Positions 8,680 to 17,085 of a stretch of 64,000 bases of DNA are shown one piece after another. The DNA comes from Myxococcus flavus (GTDB lineage: Bacteria; Myxococcota; Myxococcia; Myxococcales; Myxococcaceae). Made by a program: the position numbers and the translations under genes. Under the pieces are notes generated by a model, which was not told the origin of the DNA, searched no databases, and saw only the letters and a list, made by a program, of their open reading frames with translations. Numbering within the stretch: the first letter of the stretch is position 1; each line of letters opens with the position of its first letter. The stretch is taken from NCBI RefSeq assembly GCF_050038885.1, contig NZ_CP143624.1, forward strand, positions 5,580,001 to 5,644,000. Direction: 5' to 3'.

Positions 8680-9612
8680 TCATCGCGGATAGGAGTCCTT
8701 CGCTCGCGCCTTGCGTTCCTGCTCCAGGCGCTGTTGCTCGTCCAGGTGGCGCTCCATCGCGCTCGCGCTCGCGCGTCGTTCGCGCAGTTTCTCGGGATAT
8801 TGCGCGACGATGAGGGGAGCGAAGTGTTCGAGCGCCTCCTCGAGGTCAGGGAAGGGCACTTCCGCCTTCTCGACCTGGATAACCCAGGGCTCAGACAACG
8901 AGCCGCGGCTCATCTCGAAGCCGACGCCCTTGTCTGCCCAGGTGCCTGGGACATCGATGAGGACGCTGATGTACTCGCCCACCGTGCACGTCTCGATGAA
9001 GACCGAGCTCGGATACTGGCGCTGGCCGCGCTTGTCGCGCCGCCGGTAGGTGATCGAACAGGCCTCAAGGGGTCTCAGCTGCTCCTGGACCTGGGCCAAC
9101 TCGGGGAGCCCTCCCACGTCCGAGGTCGTCAGGAAGCCGCCCTTCCGGAGGCCCTGGCTCACCACACCCGTGCCGATGCCGAGAGCGAGCGTGGCGCAGA
9201 TGACGGCGAGCACCTTCGTGCTGGAGTGCTTGTTGACGGGCCCTGTCGTCCCCGGCGCGTTGGCGGGCGCCGCCGAGGCATCCTGCGCCGTGCCGCTCCA
9301 GAGCATGGATGCGATGCTGTAGCCCAACACGAACGCCGCGAACATGGCGACGCCCTGCAGCATCCCTGGCGTGGGCGCGAAGGGCAGCGCGCCGAGCGAC
9401 CTGAGCCACGCGAGGGTCCTGGGCGCCATGAGGCCGTTGCAGGCCAGCATCAAGACCAGCGTCCCCGGGAGGTTCACGATGGCCCAGAGCCTGGCGGCGG
9501 ACGCGTCGTCCCCGGCGCGTTTGCGGCGCCACCTCCCGACCCCCACGCCCAGGAGCAAGGGAACCCACAGCAATAGCGCCCCGAAGAACATCGCGGACTC
9601 CTGCCGATTCAT
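8680..9612 (-). CDS. Inner-membrane protein of unknown function
   Basis: The 310-residue protein starts MNRQESAMFFGALLLW. Four hydrophobic segments are visible: about residues 8-24, 42-60, 82-105 and 133-150. The first is followed by a basic GRWRRKRAG stop-transfer. The C-terminal half (about 155-310) is hydrophilic, with a charged tail (LDEQQRLEQERKARAK) likely helical. No family was recognised. The start at 9612 is preferred to 9630 because the hydrophobic helix follows directly. It stands alone between the ATPase gene and an IS630 remnant. Confidence 0.6.
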   Translation of the reverse strand: MNRQESAMFFGALLLWVPLLLGVGVGRWRRKRAGDDASAARLWAIVNLPGTLVLMLACNGLMAPRTLAWLRSLGALPFAPTPGMLQGVAMFAAFVLGYSIASMLWSGTAQDASAAPANAPGTTGPVNKHSSTKVLAVICATLALGIGTGVVSQGLRKGGFLTTSDVGGLPELAQVQEQLRPLEACSITYRRRDKRGQRQYPSSVFIETCTVGEYISVLIDVPGTWADKGVGFEMSRGSLSEPWVIQVEKAEVPFPDLEEALEHFAPLIVAQYPEKLRERRASASAMERHLDEQQRLEQERKARAKDSYPR

Positions 9613-9799
9613 GGCTCGACCATGCTTCAAGCCACGTCGAATCCCAAGGAGAGAGCGGTTGTTTCTGTGCTTCCATAAAGTGGGGGCAGGGCTGAATGCG
9701 GAGGAGGCGAGCTCTCCGCCTGATTCAGGCCTCGGCTGATTGGGTCGGGGCGCCAGGGAGAGCCGAGAAGCTCGAGTACTGCGTGGGGGCGCGCGAGAG

Positions 9800-10115
9800 A
9801 AGCGGTAGGTGGGTCCGTAGGGCGGACTCCCTGTCGGCGGCAGATGTTGCCCATGGCCGCCCCCCGCACGGGAATGCTGGTCTCCCGGTGGAGGAAGTCG
9901 GCCAGAGTCACATGCGTCCAGTTGGCGCGCTTGAGGCCGCAGGCGCGGGGGCCCTGGCGAATCCAGTTCAGAAGCGTGGGGGACAGCCCCTCCGGAATGA
10001 GGGGCGTCTTGCCAATCAGGTGCGCATCCGCGAGGAGCGCCGGGATGACCTCCACCTCGCCCGCATTTGCCTGGGCGACAGCCTCATCCGGCTGCAAAGG
10101 CTTGCCGGGCATGAT
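9800..10115 (-). pseudogene. IS630-family transposase N-terminal remnant
   Basis: The minus strand contains EGLSPTLLNWIRQGPRACGL, KRANWTHVTLADFL and AMGNICRRQGVRP, the helix-turn-helix region of IS630-type transposases. The DDE core is missing and the ends do not join an intact frame. It lies immediately upstream of, and opposite to, the lipoprotein gene at 10236. Confidence 0.75.
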
Positions 10116-10235
10116 TGAAGGAACGCTTGATTGGGTGCTTGGGACCTTGAAAAAGCCGCATACACTGCTGTCCCCTGGTGCCTCCGAGCACGCGCTTGGA
10201 GGACCCGCGTTCATCCCTCACACCCCTGGAGTGCC

Positions 10236-11216
10236 ATGCGTCGAATCATCGTCCTGCTCGCCGCGCTGAACCTGGTTGCATGTGCCCACGGCGGTGGCGC
10301 CCCGGAGCCTGCCGCGCCGGAGTCCGCCACAGCCGCGGCGCCCGTGGCGCCGAAGCCCGTCGCTACGCCCGAGGCGACGAAGGCTGCCGCCGAGGCGGAC
10401 GGACTGGCCAGGAAGGGCGACAATGCGGGAGCACTTCCCCTCTACCGGAGTGCTTGGATGGGCGGGGTGCGGGGCAAGTACATTGCCTACAACGCGGCCT
10501 GCGCGGCGTCCTTGCTGGGAGAGCGCGAAGAGGCGCTGGTCTGGTTGGAGCGCGCCGTGGAGGAGGGCTACGATAACGCGAAGCACCTCCAGAAGGACCC
10601 TGACCTGGGCAACATCCGGAGCCTGCCCGGTTACGCGGCGCTGGAGCAGCGGGTCATCGCCGCCGAGGCGAAGCAGTACGAAGCCGCGGACCCGGCGCTG
10701 CGCGACGAGTTGCTCAAGCGCATGGAAGAGGACCAGCAGGCGCGCAATGCCCTCATTGCCTCGAACTTCAAGGATGAGGCCGCCAAGGCAAGAATGATGG
10801 AAGTCGATGCGCGTAACACCCGTTGGCTCAAGGGAGTCATCGCAGAGCGGGGCTGGCCGGGAAGCGCGCTGGTGGGCACGCGCGCTTCCTTCGCCGCGTG
10901 GTTGCTGGTGCAGCACGCGGACCAGGACGTGGCCTTCCAGAGCGAAGTCCTTCCGATGTTGGAGGCCGCTGTGGCGCGAGGAGAGGGCTCGGCGAAGGAC
11001 CTCGCGTACCTCACTGACCGGGTGCTGGTGAACACCGGCAAGCCGCAGCGCTACGCCACCCAACTGGAGGAGGTGAATGGGCGGATGGTGCCCAAGGCGC
11101 TGGAGGACCCGGAGAAGGTGAACGAGCGGCGCGCTGCCGTGGGGCTCGGGACGCTGGAGGAGTACATCGCGAGCTTCGAGCGGATGAAGGCCGCAGCCAC
11201 CCAGCAGAAGCCCTGA
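10236..11216 (+). CDS. Lipoprotein with N-terminal TPR-like region and DUF6624-like C-terminal half
   Basis: The 326-residue protein begins MRRIIVLLAALNLVACAHGG, with a lipobox LVAC at about residue 16. It continues with an Ala/Pro-rich linker (about 22-50). Residues about 55-140 resemble a TPR-like helical repeat seen in myxobacterial proteins (YNAACAASLLGEREEALVWLERAVEEGYDN). The C-terminal half (about 150-315, with NTRWLKGVIAERGWPGSALVG and AWLLVQHADQDVAFQ) resembles DUF6624. The His-Ala-Asp-x-Asp and RMEEDQ segments are conserved-looking, but no catalytic activity is established for the family. It should sit in the cell envelope. The start was chosen from the signal peptide. No operon partner is evident. 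Confidence 0.75.
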   Translation: MRRIIVLLAALNLVACAHGGGAPEPAAPESATAAAPVAPKPVATPEATKAAAEADGLARKGDNAGALPLYRSAWMGGVRGKYIAYNAACAASLLGEREEALVWLERAVEEGYDNAKHLQKDPDLGNIRSLPGYAALEQRVIAAEAKQYEAADPALRDELLKRMEEDQQARNALIASNFKDEAAKARMMEVDARNTRWLKGVIAERGWPGSALVGTRASFAAWLLVQHADQDVAFQSEVLPMLEAAVARGEGSAKDLAYLTDRVLVNTGKPQRYATQLEEVNGRMVPKALEDPEKVNERRAAVGLGTLEEYIASFERMKAAATQQKP

Positions 11217-11235
11217 GCGGAAGGGCCGGGCGGCG

Positions 11236-11445
11236 TCAGGGCACGCTGCCGAAGCGCTCCGCGTGCTCCCGTGGACGAGCGACTTTGCCTTGTGCGGGTC
11301 GCTCGCTGCGCGCAGGCCCATCGATGATGACTGGGGCGCTTCCTTGCAGGTGACGCGGCGTCGCGTTCAGGCTCAGCCGCCGCTCGATGATGATTGAGAC
11401 CGGGGACGCTTGCCGGTGGGGACACATGCCGGTGAAGTCCTCCAT
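11236..11445 (-). CDS. Small hypothetical ORF
   Basis: A 69-residue reading frame from an ATG at 11445 (MEDFTGMCPHRQASPVSIII) ends at 11236. It has no recognised domain. It may be spurious; the main argument for it is that a dispersed-repeat copy lies 5' of it, as with the other minus-strand genes. Nothing else was seen between 11217 and 11598. Confidence 0.2.
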   Translation of the reverse strand: MEDFTGMCPHRQASPVSIIIERRLSLNATPRHLQGSAPVIIDGPARSERPAQGKVARPREHAERFGSVP

Positions 11446-11598
11446 CGGGCGCGGGACGGGGAGCGCGCGGACTGAGCCTCCCTGCCTTGCTCGACTCGTG
11501 ACACAGGCGACTCCGCCGATTCCACGGGTATGCGGCCAGGGACTGCGCGGAGGGCGAAGGGAAGGTGCCCAGGCCTCGAGGTGCCCCGGGGACTCTCC

Positions 11599-11713
11599 CC
11601 CCACTTCGACCGCCCAGACAGACTGATGACCGCGCGCCTCGCTCACTCGCATTGACGCGCTGTCGCAGGCAGCCGTGACCCGCTCAGGGCGCAGCGACCA
11701 AGTCTTGGGTAGG
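11599..11713 (+). repeat. Dispersed intergenic repeat, copy c (long form)
   Basis: The left box CGCCTCGCTCACTCGCATTG is followed, about 45 bases on, by a core like GCGCAGCGACCAAGTCTTGG. It aligns along its length with the copy at 8415-8527. It lies 37 bases beyond the stop of the gene at 11750-12661 and 5' of the small frame starting at 11445. Confidence 0.65.
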
Positions 11714-11749
11714 GGCGGGGGCCTCCGCGCCGTGCCTCCGCGAGCGGCG

Positions 11750-12661
11750 TTACAGGGACGACGCAATCCTGTTCTCGCGCCCGCGCTCCTCGTAGTCGGG
11801 CCAGCCGAAGTGGCCTTCGTACTCCTCGACACCCAGCTCCGCGGTGGCCGAGGCGCGCAGGCCCTCGAACTGGCCGCTGTCCCGCATCTCGAGCAGCGTC
11901 GCGACGAGCATCTTCCCCAGGTGCTCCTCGGGTTGCGCGTGCGCCTCGGACGTGCCCCAGGTCCCATCCTCGCGAGCCGCGAGCTTCACGCCATCGAGGC
12001 CCACCAGGGACGGCCTGTGCTCCTTCACGTCGGCCCAGCGCGGGACGAGGAGGTCCGCGAAGCCGAAATGGGTCATCGCGTCGCCACGTCCTGGCTCGGC
12101 CGCCGGGTCGAGGTCGAAGCTCACGTTCAGCGTCCCGTTGTCGGTGGAGTACTGGAGCTCCAGTCGCTGGAGCGGCCGTGCGTCCTGGACCCGGGCGAAG
12201 TCCTTCACCGCTTTGGCGAGGAACTTCGCGACGCGCTGGCGCTCCTTGCCCAGGTCCAACGGGGCGACCTTCTTCTTCGGGGGAATCTTGACGTAGTACG
12301 AGGCGCGGAAGGTGCCCTCGGTGCCCGCCCATGGAGCCAGGGCGATGAAGGCCTCGGTCTGGTGGCCCTTCGCGTTCTTCAGCACCAGGTCGCACCAGTA
12401 CGTCGGTTGCGGGTGCAGGCGCTGCGTGCGGAAGATGGACCACCGGGGCTGCACGAAGGGCTTCAGCGTCGCGCTCGCGACTCGAAAGCCGCTCTTGCCG
12501 AGTCCGCGGATGAAGCTGTCGTTCTGGCCAGGAGGGCCGGCCTCGGGAAAGTCGGGGTGCTCGTGCGCCCGCAGGCCGGACCAGTCACAGGCATCGAACA
12601 GCTCGCGCCAGCGGTCCACGAAGGCGACCGCGCCCGGGGGCGGGGGAGGAGAGGACGTCAT
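11750..12661 (-). CDS. Conserved-looking protein of unknown function
   Basis: The 303-residue soluble protein starts MTSSPPPPPGAVAFVDRW. No signal peptide or membrane segment is present. The first half contains the motif-like segments ACDWSGLRAHEHPDF and QPTYWCDLVLKNA; the middle is basic (KIPPKKKVAPLDLGKERQRV). The last third is acidic and ends in a GWPDYEERGRE tail. No domain was recognised. An in-frame ATG six codons upstream exists, but the proline-rich start is nearer a plausible ribosome site. It is flanked by dispersed repeats on both sides. Confidence 0.6.
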   Translation of the reverse strand: MTSSPPPPPGAVAFVDRWRELFDACDWSGLRAHEHPDFPEAGPPGQNDSFIRGLGKSGFRVASATLKPFVQPRWSIFRTQRLHPQPTYWCDLVLKNAKGHQTEAFIALAPWAGTEGTFRASYYVKIPPKKKVAPLDLGKERQRVAKFLAKAVKDFARVQDARPLQRLELQYSTDNGTLNVSFDLDPAAEPGRGDAMTHFGFADLLVPRWADVKEHRPSLVGLDGVKLAAREDGTWGTSEAHAQPEEHLGKMLVATLLEMRDSGQFEGLRASATAELGVEEYEGHFGWPDYEERGRENRIASSL

Positions 12662-12774
12662 GCGGTTGCTATACCTCAACGGACGCGCGGTTTGGGCTCC
12701 TCCCCGTCGTCCGGGTACCTGTCTTCCGGGTTCGTCTCGTCATCCGGATACATGTCCTCGGGCTGGGCTCTGGA

Positions 12775-12817
12775 GCCTCGACGCGCTCATGGCGCAGCGA
12801 CCGAATTGAGGGAGGTA
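12775..12817 (+). repeat. Dispersed intergenic repeat, copy e
   Basis: The core GACGCGCTCATGGCGCAGCG plus ACCGAATTGAGGG matches the repeat family. It lies about 115 bases 5' of the minus-strand gene starting at 12661. Downstream, 12855-12993 contains a short plus-strand helical frame ending LKQLDGFELDS that looks like the tail of a lost gene. Confidence 0.65.
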
Positions 12818-12996
12818 CAGCGGTAATTCCAACTGTCGCCTGACGCGGGCGGACCTCTCTGTCCTCCAAGTGTACAGGCTCGTGGACAGCACCCGCCTGC
12901 GTTGAAGCTGTTCGCGTCGATGAAGTGGCTCAAGAAGCAGCAGCGGCTGGAACTCGAGCTGAAACAGCTCGATGGCTTCGAGTTGGATAGCTGACG

Positions 12997-13713
12997 TCAG
13001 TTGAAACGACCGAGGACCCGTATCCACCACGGGTGCTTCGTCACGCTGGTGGCGGCGCTCCTCGCAGGTGACTCGTTGAAGAACCACACCGGCGGCGTCG
13101 GCGGAAGCCAGCCGAGCTGCCAGCACACCGGGCAACTGTGCTGACCGTCCGAGCCCTTCACGGCGCACCGCGGGCACTCCTGCGCGTCGGAGGGCCGCCT
13201 TGGACCGAGTGTTGCCAGCTCGGGATACCTCCGTGCTGCGCCGATGACCGCCGCCAGGTGCGCAGTGCTCGAGGTTTCCTCGCGAGTAGCTCTATCCGGT
13301 CCATCCCAGGGAATGCCGACGATGGTGCCGTCGCGTTTCATGCCGAGGATGCCACCCATGTCGAACACAACGGGGAGCGCTCGCTCTTGCTGGCTCCACG
13401 CACGCACCCACTCGCCGTGCACCGGAGTAGGTTCGTATTCGTCGATCAGCCGATCGAGCATCGAGCCGACGTCGACGTCGTCGAGCCGGAGCGCAACGAC
13501 GGCAGCATACGGAACGTTGGGGGCGGTGAATGCGACCTCGGCGAGCCGATCCGCCAGCACCGTAGGGCTCGCGTACCCCGCCGCAACGAACGCAGCATCA
13601 TCGACAAAAACAGACGAGTCGCGAATGGCAGACCGGCTCATCAATAGCAGCGTGTCCCCAGAGACGCTCTCCATGGGCGCTTCAGCGGCCATCCTCTGGC
13701 GGGGTGTGGACAT
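12997..13713 (-). CDS. Unknown protein with a C-terminal zinc-ribbon-like CxxC pair
   Basis: About 238 residues from an ATG at 13713 (MSTPRQRMAAEAPMESV); starts at 13692 or 13674 are equally possible. The body (about 40-180) has no recognised domain; GILGMKRDGTIVGIPWDG suggests a beta hairpin. Near the C-terminus, ECPRCAVKGSDGQHSCPVCW gives two CxxC knuckles that could bind zinc. It ends in a tryptophan-rich tail. Upstream sequence (13714-13987) has no confident gene. Function unknown. Confidence 0.55.
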   Translation of the reverse strand: MSTPRQRMAAEAPMESVSGDTLLLMSRSAIRDSSVFVDDAAFVAAGYASPTVLADRLAEVAFTAPNVPYAAVVALRLDDVDVGSMLDRLIDEYEPTPVHGEWVRAWSQQERALPVVFDMGGILGMKRDGTIVGIPWDGPDRATREETSSTAHLAAVIGAARRYPELATLGPRRPSDAQECPRCAVKGSDGQHSCPVCWQLGWLPPTPPVWFFNESPARSAATSVTKHPWWIRVLGRFN

Positions 13714-13864
13714 TGTGCGGTTGAGCGCCGTCTCCAGTCGCAGAAGATCGTGGACATTGTCCAGCGGGCCCTTCGGCTGGCCTCCAGGTACCCGTACTCT
13801 GGCCGTCCGTCCCACAGCCCCGCCTTGAACCGTTTCCGCCGGGGCCCATGGAGCTGAGCACGCA

Positions 13865-13891
13865 GTCCGGCCAGCCCGACGCTGGCCGGAC
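13865..13891. other. Strong hairpin, 10-bp stem
   Basis: GTCCGGCCAG and CTGGCCGGAC flank a 7-base loop. There is no T-tract, so it is either a factor-dependent terminator or a remnant of a mobile-element end. It lies about 100 bases before the first IS91-like terminus. Confidence 0.4.
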
Positions 13892-13987
13892 GGGCACAGG
13901 AGTTCCTCGTCGGCACCACGGCCACTTCGCTAACTCAACGCGACGGCCGACGCAGTCACGAGTGGCACGCGGGCGCGCACCTCACGC

Positions 13988-14310
13988 GCATAAGAGAAAT
14001 AGGAGCACGGTTGAGGGCAGGGGGATGGGGCAGAGAGGCGAGGGAAGGCAGCTGAGGGGAGCCCAAGAGAAGTGAGCCATGCCGGTGCACGCGCGCCTGG
14101 GCTACGGCTGGAGTGCGTTCACCTCCACCACGCGCTCGGGGGGCCCCGCGCCGGGGCCAGCCTCGGCGGCTGCCAGGGCAGTGCCAGGTGCTACAATATC
14201 GCCCGCACTGCCTCCCTCCCCGCCAAGTACGCCAGAACCCTGCGCCGGCCCCCACACCGCGGGCAGCAGAACACTTCCAGCGGCGAGACGGGATTCTCGA
14301 GCGGCACTGC
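13988..14310 (-). mobile_element. IS91/ISCR-like element, 3' end (copy 1)
   Basis: The left about 115 bases (from TAAGAGAAATAGGAGCACGG) are nearly identical to copies at 16099 and 24122. Further right, the minus strand encodes the C-terminal zinc-ribbon of an IS91-type transposase (CCPRCGGRRRVLAYL, then VRAIL). The HUH catalytic part is absent. By analogy with IS91/ISCR, the shared left end would be the replication-origin side and the transposase would have extended rightwards, where the SDR-TetR operon now sits. The coding part of this copy differs from copy 3, so two related element types share one terminus. Confidence 0.65.
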
Positions 14311-14316
14311 GTCCCA

Positions 14317-14366
14317 GGTTGACAGCGTCAACCTGATGAATATGCTGGCGGTTGACATCGTCAACC
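14317..14366 (+). promoter_or_regulatory. Promoter with two 17-bp operators ahead of the SDR-TetR operon
   Basis: Two palindromes GGTTGACAGCGTCAACC (14317-14333) and GGTTGACATCGTCAACC (14350-14366) differ only in their central triplet. They are 33 bases apart centre to centre, about three helical turns. A sigma-70-like promoter is embedded: -35 TTGACA at 14319-14324 inside operator 1, a 16-base spacer, and -10 TATGCT at 14341-14346. Operator 2 then covers the likely start site. The TetR gene of the operon is the obvious candidate binder, giving autorepression (inference). Confidence 0.75.
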
Positions 14367-14373
14367 AAAGGAG

Positions 14374-15339
14374 TTGCCCCTGCAGACCGTACTCATCACC
14401 GGCGGGTATAGCGGGATTGGCTTCGAATGCGTCAAGCAGCTCGCTGCGCAGGGGTTCGACATTGTCTTGTCCGGCAGAGACCCCACGCGCCTGGAAGAGG
14501 CCGCATCGGCGATCCGGTCCGGTTGCGGCGTGAAGGTGGTGGCCGTCGAGATGGACGTCTCGTCGCTGCGCTCTGTCCGCAACGGCGCCGCTCAATGTCG
14601 CCAGATGATCGAAAGCGGAGAGATCAGCCGGCTTCGGGCGATTCTCTGTAATGCGGGCGCGACGTTCCGAGGCGACCCGACCTATACCGAGGATGGCTAC
14701 GAGCTGACCTTCGCCACCAACTATTTGGGCCACTTTCTGTTGGTGCAGCTCCTGCTCGACAGCCTCGAGAGCGACGGCCGGGTGGTGTTCACCGCGAGCG
14801 GAACCCACGACCCCGACACGGCGGACGGCAAGCTCATCGGCCGCGCGGTGAAGCCGGACGCACTCGCCTTGGCGAAGACGGGATTGGATGGGAGCAGACC
14901 GCTTCCCGGTGGTAAGCGCTACACCACCTCGAAATTGTGCGTGGTGCTGCACGCCTACGAGCTCGATCGCCAGCTGAACGCCGCCGGCCACCGCATCTCC
15001 GTCATCGCTTACGATCCCGGAGCGATCGCAGCAACCGGCTTGCTCAGGGACCTCCCAAGGCCGGCCCGGACCATGATCGGATCGCGGCCGGTCCGCTGGC
15101 TGATGAAGCGGATGGGCGTGACCATGGGCGATCTGGCCCAGTCCGGGCTCGCCCTTGCCGATCTCGCGGTCTCGGGGAGCTTCCCCTCTGGGCGCTATTT
15201 TCAGTGGAAGAATGGCGAGCTCAAAGAGAGACGTTCGGCGGCAATGACATATGATCAAGAACTGGCTCAGGCGCTTTGGCGCGATTCGAAGACGCTGGTG
15301 GGCCTCACACCGGACGAAGCACCCGACCGCCTGAAATGA
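14374..15339 (+). CDS. Short-chain dehydrogenase/reductase (retinol/protochlorophyllide reductase-like)
   Basis: The 321-residue cytosolic NAD(P)-dependent oxidoreductase has the cofactor motif TGGYSGIG near the N-terminus, CNAGA at about residue 92, and an active-site YTTSK about 100 residues later with a preceding TASGT serine. The length and FATNYLGHFLL match the larger SDR subgroup related to retinol dehydrogenases. The start is unusual: a TTG directly after AAAGGAG leaves no spacing. An in-frame CTG two codons on has better spacing, so initiation is uncertain. The stop overlaps the TetR start as ATGA, indicating coupling. Its closest relatives are probably in alphaproteobacteria (inference from style), and it lies beside an IS91-like end, suggesting acquisition. 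Confidence 0.88.
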   Translation: MPLQTVLITGGYSGIGFECVKQLAAQGFDIVLSGRDPTRLEEAASAIRSGCGVKVVAVEMDVSSLRSVRNGAAQCRQMIESGEISRLRAILCNAGATFRGDPTYTEDGYELTFATNYLGHFLLVQLLLDSLESDGRVVFTASGTHDPDTADGKLIGRAVKPDALALAKTGLDGSRPLPGGKRYTTSKLCVVLHAYELDRQLNAAGHRISVIAYDPGAIAATGLLRDLPRPARTMIGSRPVRWLMKRMGVTMGDLAQSGLALADLAVSGSFPSGRYFQWKNGELKERRSAAMTYDQELAQALWRDSKTLVGLTPDEAPDRLK

Positions 15340-15899
15340 CGACTCGCGACAAGCTCGTTCAGGCCGCAGCGACCCTGCTCGATCGTGGCGGCGAACAGGC
15401 CGTCACCCTGCGAGCCGTCGGCCATGCCGCGGGGCTCTCGCACAATGCCCCCTACAAGCACTTTCGGAATCGCGACGCCCTGCTGGCCGCCGTCGCCACG
15501 GCGGACCTTGCCACTCTCACGCGCGCCTTCGCGGACATACGCAGTTCGACACAATCGCCGGGAGACAAGCTGCTGGCCGCCCTTACCTCCCTGGTGACGT
15601 TCAGCCGTAAGCGGCAGGCGCGGTATCGGCTGGTATTCAGCGCGCCCGCGCTCGCGCGTCACGATCCGGATCTGCAGGCGCAAAGCACCGCCTGCCTTGG
15701 CCAAATCATGATCATGGTCGAGGACTGCAAGAAGGCTGGCGAGCTCCCGGACGTGCCCACCAAGGGCCTGGCGAGCCTCTTTCTTGCGACCATGCATGGC
15801 CTTGTCACCATGGAGGCCAATGGCATGCTGCAGCGGGAAAAGGGCCTGCCGACCGTCGAGGAGAATATCGCGATGCTCGCCAGCCTGTTGTCGCGCTGA
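15336..15899 (+). CDS. TetR/AcrR-family transcriptional repressor
   Basis: The 187-residue regulator has an N-terminal helix-turn-helix (VTLRAVGHAAGLSHNAPYKHF, about residues 27-46), with the recognition helix ending in the family's YxHF pattern. It is followed by an all-helical ligand domain similar to the TetR C-terminal WHG-type domains. It is translated through a 4-base ATGA overlap with the SDR gene. The twin palindromes upstream of the operon are the expected binding sites, so it most likely represses its own operon and is released by an SDR substrate. The inducer is unknown. Confidence 0.9.
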   Translation: MTTRDKLVQAAATLLDRGGEQAVTLRAVGHAAGLSHNAPYKHFRNRDALLAAVATADLATLTRAFADIRSSTQSPGDKLLAALTSLVTFSRKRQARYRLVFSAPALARHDPDLQAQSTACLGQIMIMVEDCKKAGELPDVPTKGLASLFLATMHGLVTMEANGMLQREKGLPTVEENIAMLASLLSR

Positions 15900-16098
15900 C
15901 GGCGGGTGTGCCGTCTGCCTGGACCAGGATAACAAATCAGCAACGCCGCTGAGCCGCTGTGCGGTAAGTTCAGCAAATGACGCGACTGGACGCAGACGCG
16001 CCAGGACCCAATGTAGCGTGCGACTTCTCGATCTGGGTGCCGTGGGAAATGCGACTGACTATCCCGGACGGCCATGGCGGCCACGTGCATGAGTACGG

Positions 16099-16370
16099 CG
16101 CATAAGAGAAACAGGGGCACGGTTGAGGGTAGGGGGATGGGGCAGAGAGGCGGGGAAGGCAGCTGAGGGGAGCCCAAGAGAAGTGAGCCATGCCGGTGTA
16201 CGCAGCGTGCGGTCGCCTTGAGGCACACGTCGGCCGACCTGCCAGCAGGGGCAGCTCAGGGGAGCAGGGGGCTTGGGCCTGTTGGCAGTGGCGGCGGGGG
16301 CCTCAACACCCCGGGGACTGGGGTGGCGCTGGCGCCGGGGGCAGGCTGGCACCAGCCGTGGGCAAACTCC
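16099..16370 (-). mobile_element. IS91/ISCR-like element, 3' end (copy 2)
   Basis: The sequence starts with TAAGAGAAACAGGGGCACGG and follows copy 3 closely through the GGCAGGCTGGCACCAGCCGT block near the right end. Only non-coding and extreme 3' sequence remains; the zinc-ribbon part is gone. The right boundary falls within a LysR gene, which it truncates. The 200 bases to its left (15900-16098) hold nothing I can name. Confidence 0.6.
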
Positions 16371-16981
16371 CACGCGTGCAGCGGACCGTGGGTGAAGCGC
16401 CCTCCCAGGCAGTCATGGTTCAGCAGCTCGCGGGGGTGTCGGGGACGCCCGCGACGCGCGAGGTATTCGGGCGAGGCGGCCGCCGCGAAGCGCTGGACGC
16501 GGGGGCCGATGGGAACCGCCACCATGTCCTGCGCGAGCCGCTCCTCGTAGCGGATGCCCACGTCATAGCCCTCGGCCACCACGTCGACCAGGCGCTCCTC
16601 GGCGATGACCTCCATGCGGATGTCGGGGTACTTCGCGAGGAACGGCGGCACGATGCGCGGCAACACCAGCCGCGCCGCCGCGATGGGGACGTTGAGCCTC
16701 AGGCGCCCCGAGGGTCGGCCGCGGAAGTCGTTGACCACGTCCAACGCCGAGCGGACCTCGCTGAGCGCGGGCTCCAGGCGCTCGAGCAGCCGGGCCCCCG
16801 CCTCCGTCAGTGTCACGCTGCGCGTCGTCCGCTGGAGCAACCGGACCCCCATCCGGGCCTCCAGCCGAGGGACTGCGTCTCCCAGACGCGAGGCGCTGCT
16901 TCCCGTCGCGCCCGCCGCGCTGCGGAATCCCCCCTCGCGAGCGACCGCCCTGAATGCCGTCAGGTCCGCGAACTCATCCAT
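16371..16981 (-). pseudogene. LysR-family regulator truncated by an IS91-like end
   Basis: The frame starts MDEFADLTAFRAVAREGGF with a normal LysR winged HTH (SASRLGDAVPRLEARMG, then LLQRTTRSVTLTEAG) and about half of the substrate-binding domain (DIRMEVIAEERLVDVVAEGYDVGIRYEE split across it). It runs into IS91-like sequence after HGPLHAWEF, at about 200 residues instead of about 300. The C-terminal effector lobe is lost, so normal ligand response is unlikely. It is divergent from the aldo/keto reductase at 17086, a common LysR target arrangement. Confidence 0.8.
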
Positions 16982-17085
16982 GACTGTGCGGATTTTCGAA
17001 CGACCCGTGCGGATTGCCATCGTTCGTCGCGCAGCGGTGCCCTGCGTAGAGGAAGGGGCAACCTCGCTGCCCCAGGACCTTCGCC

